A DNA stretch of 5,839 nt from Rickettsiaceae bacterium (GTDB lineage Bacteria > Pseudomonadota > Alphaproteobacteria > Rickettsiales > Rickettsiaceae): contig JAGOJE010000067.1 of assembly GCA_017995275.1 (NCBI GenBank), forward strand, positions 1 to 5,839, read 5' to 3'. A program made the translations under genes and the position numbers. How positions within the stretch are numbered: the first letter of the stretch is position 1; each line of letters opens with the position of its first letter. Positions 5,594 to 5,839 of this stretch are shown here, piece after piece. The notes under the pieces were generated by a model that saw only the letters and a list, made by a program, of their open reading frames with translations, was not told the origin of the DNA and searched no databases.

Positions 5594-5839
5594 ATGGTTG
5601 ATTTGACAAATACTCCAGTGATAATAGTTCATGATTTGAATTCCGCTAGGGCGACTTTAAAAAATATAGACTATCCTGTTGCTATTAGTAATGCGAAGGG
5701 GGCAACGCGTTATCTTGGAATATTGCAAATTAATTATATATTCAAAAAATTATGTGCGGAATTTCCTATAATAAAGTCTGTTATTATCGATTGTGGAGAC
5801 GACAACGCCGCAAAATCCTCCCTGGATTTCCTTTTGTGG
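5594..5839 (+). CDS. Small conserved alphaproteobacterial protein of unknown function, cut by window edge
   Basis: An ATG at 5594 directly abuts the tkt stop (TGA|ATG), and 82 codons stay open to the right edge. The sequence starts MVDLTNTPVIIVHDLNSARA, continues with YPVAISNAKGATRYLGI (27-43), and has a later IIDCGDDNAAKSSLDFLL segment (64-81). I recall an alphaproteobacterial family of short (about 100-130 residue) hypothetical proteins with the pattern 'VHDL-QARAAL--G-PV-LLSAPGAA' followed by a 'D-LDCGDA-G-AL-ALR-G' segment, and this fits. No enzyme motif or membrane segment is visible. AGGA at 5587-5590 inside the end of tkt is a possible ribosome binding site, although the 3-nt spacing is short; zero spacing suggests translational coupling to tkt. 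An ATG at 5590 overlapping the tkt stop is out of frame and ends after three codons. The reading frame is solid; the family recognition is from memory and the function is unknown. Confidence 0.75.
   Translation, partial: MVDLTNTPVIIVHDLNSARATLKNIDYPVAISNAKGATRYLGILQINYIFKKLCAEFPIIKSVIIDCGDDNAAKSSLDFLLW

Overview
This AT-rich window (roughly one third G+C by eye) looks like chromosomal DNA from an alphaproteobacterium of the Rickettsiales type. The indications are heavy ATA, AAA and TTA codon use, few clear Shine-Dalgarno sites, short intergenic spaces, an isolated ftsA, a DUF1189-type membrane protein, and a gene of the AAA-ATPase-like (PF09820) family that is multi-copy in many host-associated bacteria. 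The presence of transketolase argues against the genus Rickettsia. It fits Anaplasmataceae or Midichloriaceae-like lineages better, but that placement is inference.

Layout. (1) Positions 1-255, minus strand: the first 85 codons of an AAA-ATPase-like protein cut by the left edge, with its own well-formed promoter at 289-317. (2) Positions 346-2512, minus strand: a two-gene unit, ftsA followed one nucleotide after its stop codon by a secreted protein that I read as an outer-membrane beta-barrel. (3) Positions 2525-2836: a 312-bp gap with a perfect 10-bp inverted repeat (probable terminator), a candidate ftsA promoter, and a short coding-like stretch on the opposite strand that may be a gene remnant. 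(4) Positions 2837-3658, minus strand: a multi-pass membrane protein resembling DUF1189. (5) Positions 3659-3712: a very short divergent promoter region. (6) Positions 3713-5593, plus strand: a complete, apparently functional transketolase. It is followed with zero spacing by the start of a small uncharacterised gene (5594 to the right edge) of a type I associate with alphaproteobacteria.

How the genes fit together. FtsA ties the FtsZ ring to the inner membrane, and it is co-transcribed here with an envelope protein, which suggests a cell-envelope or division unit. Transketolase serves the non-oxidative pentose phosphate pathway (pentose and erythrose-4-phosphate supply), and the directly abutting small gene is probably translated with it. 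No RNA genes, CRISPR arrays or complete mobile elements were seen. Nothing amounts to a clearly new defence or mobile system. The best leads are the two tightly coupled gene pairs with uncharacterised partners and the possible gene relic in the 312-bp gap.
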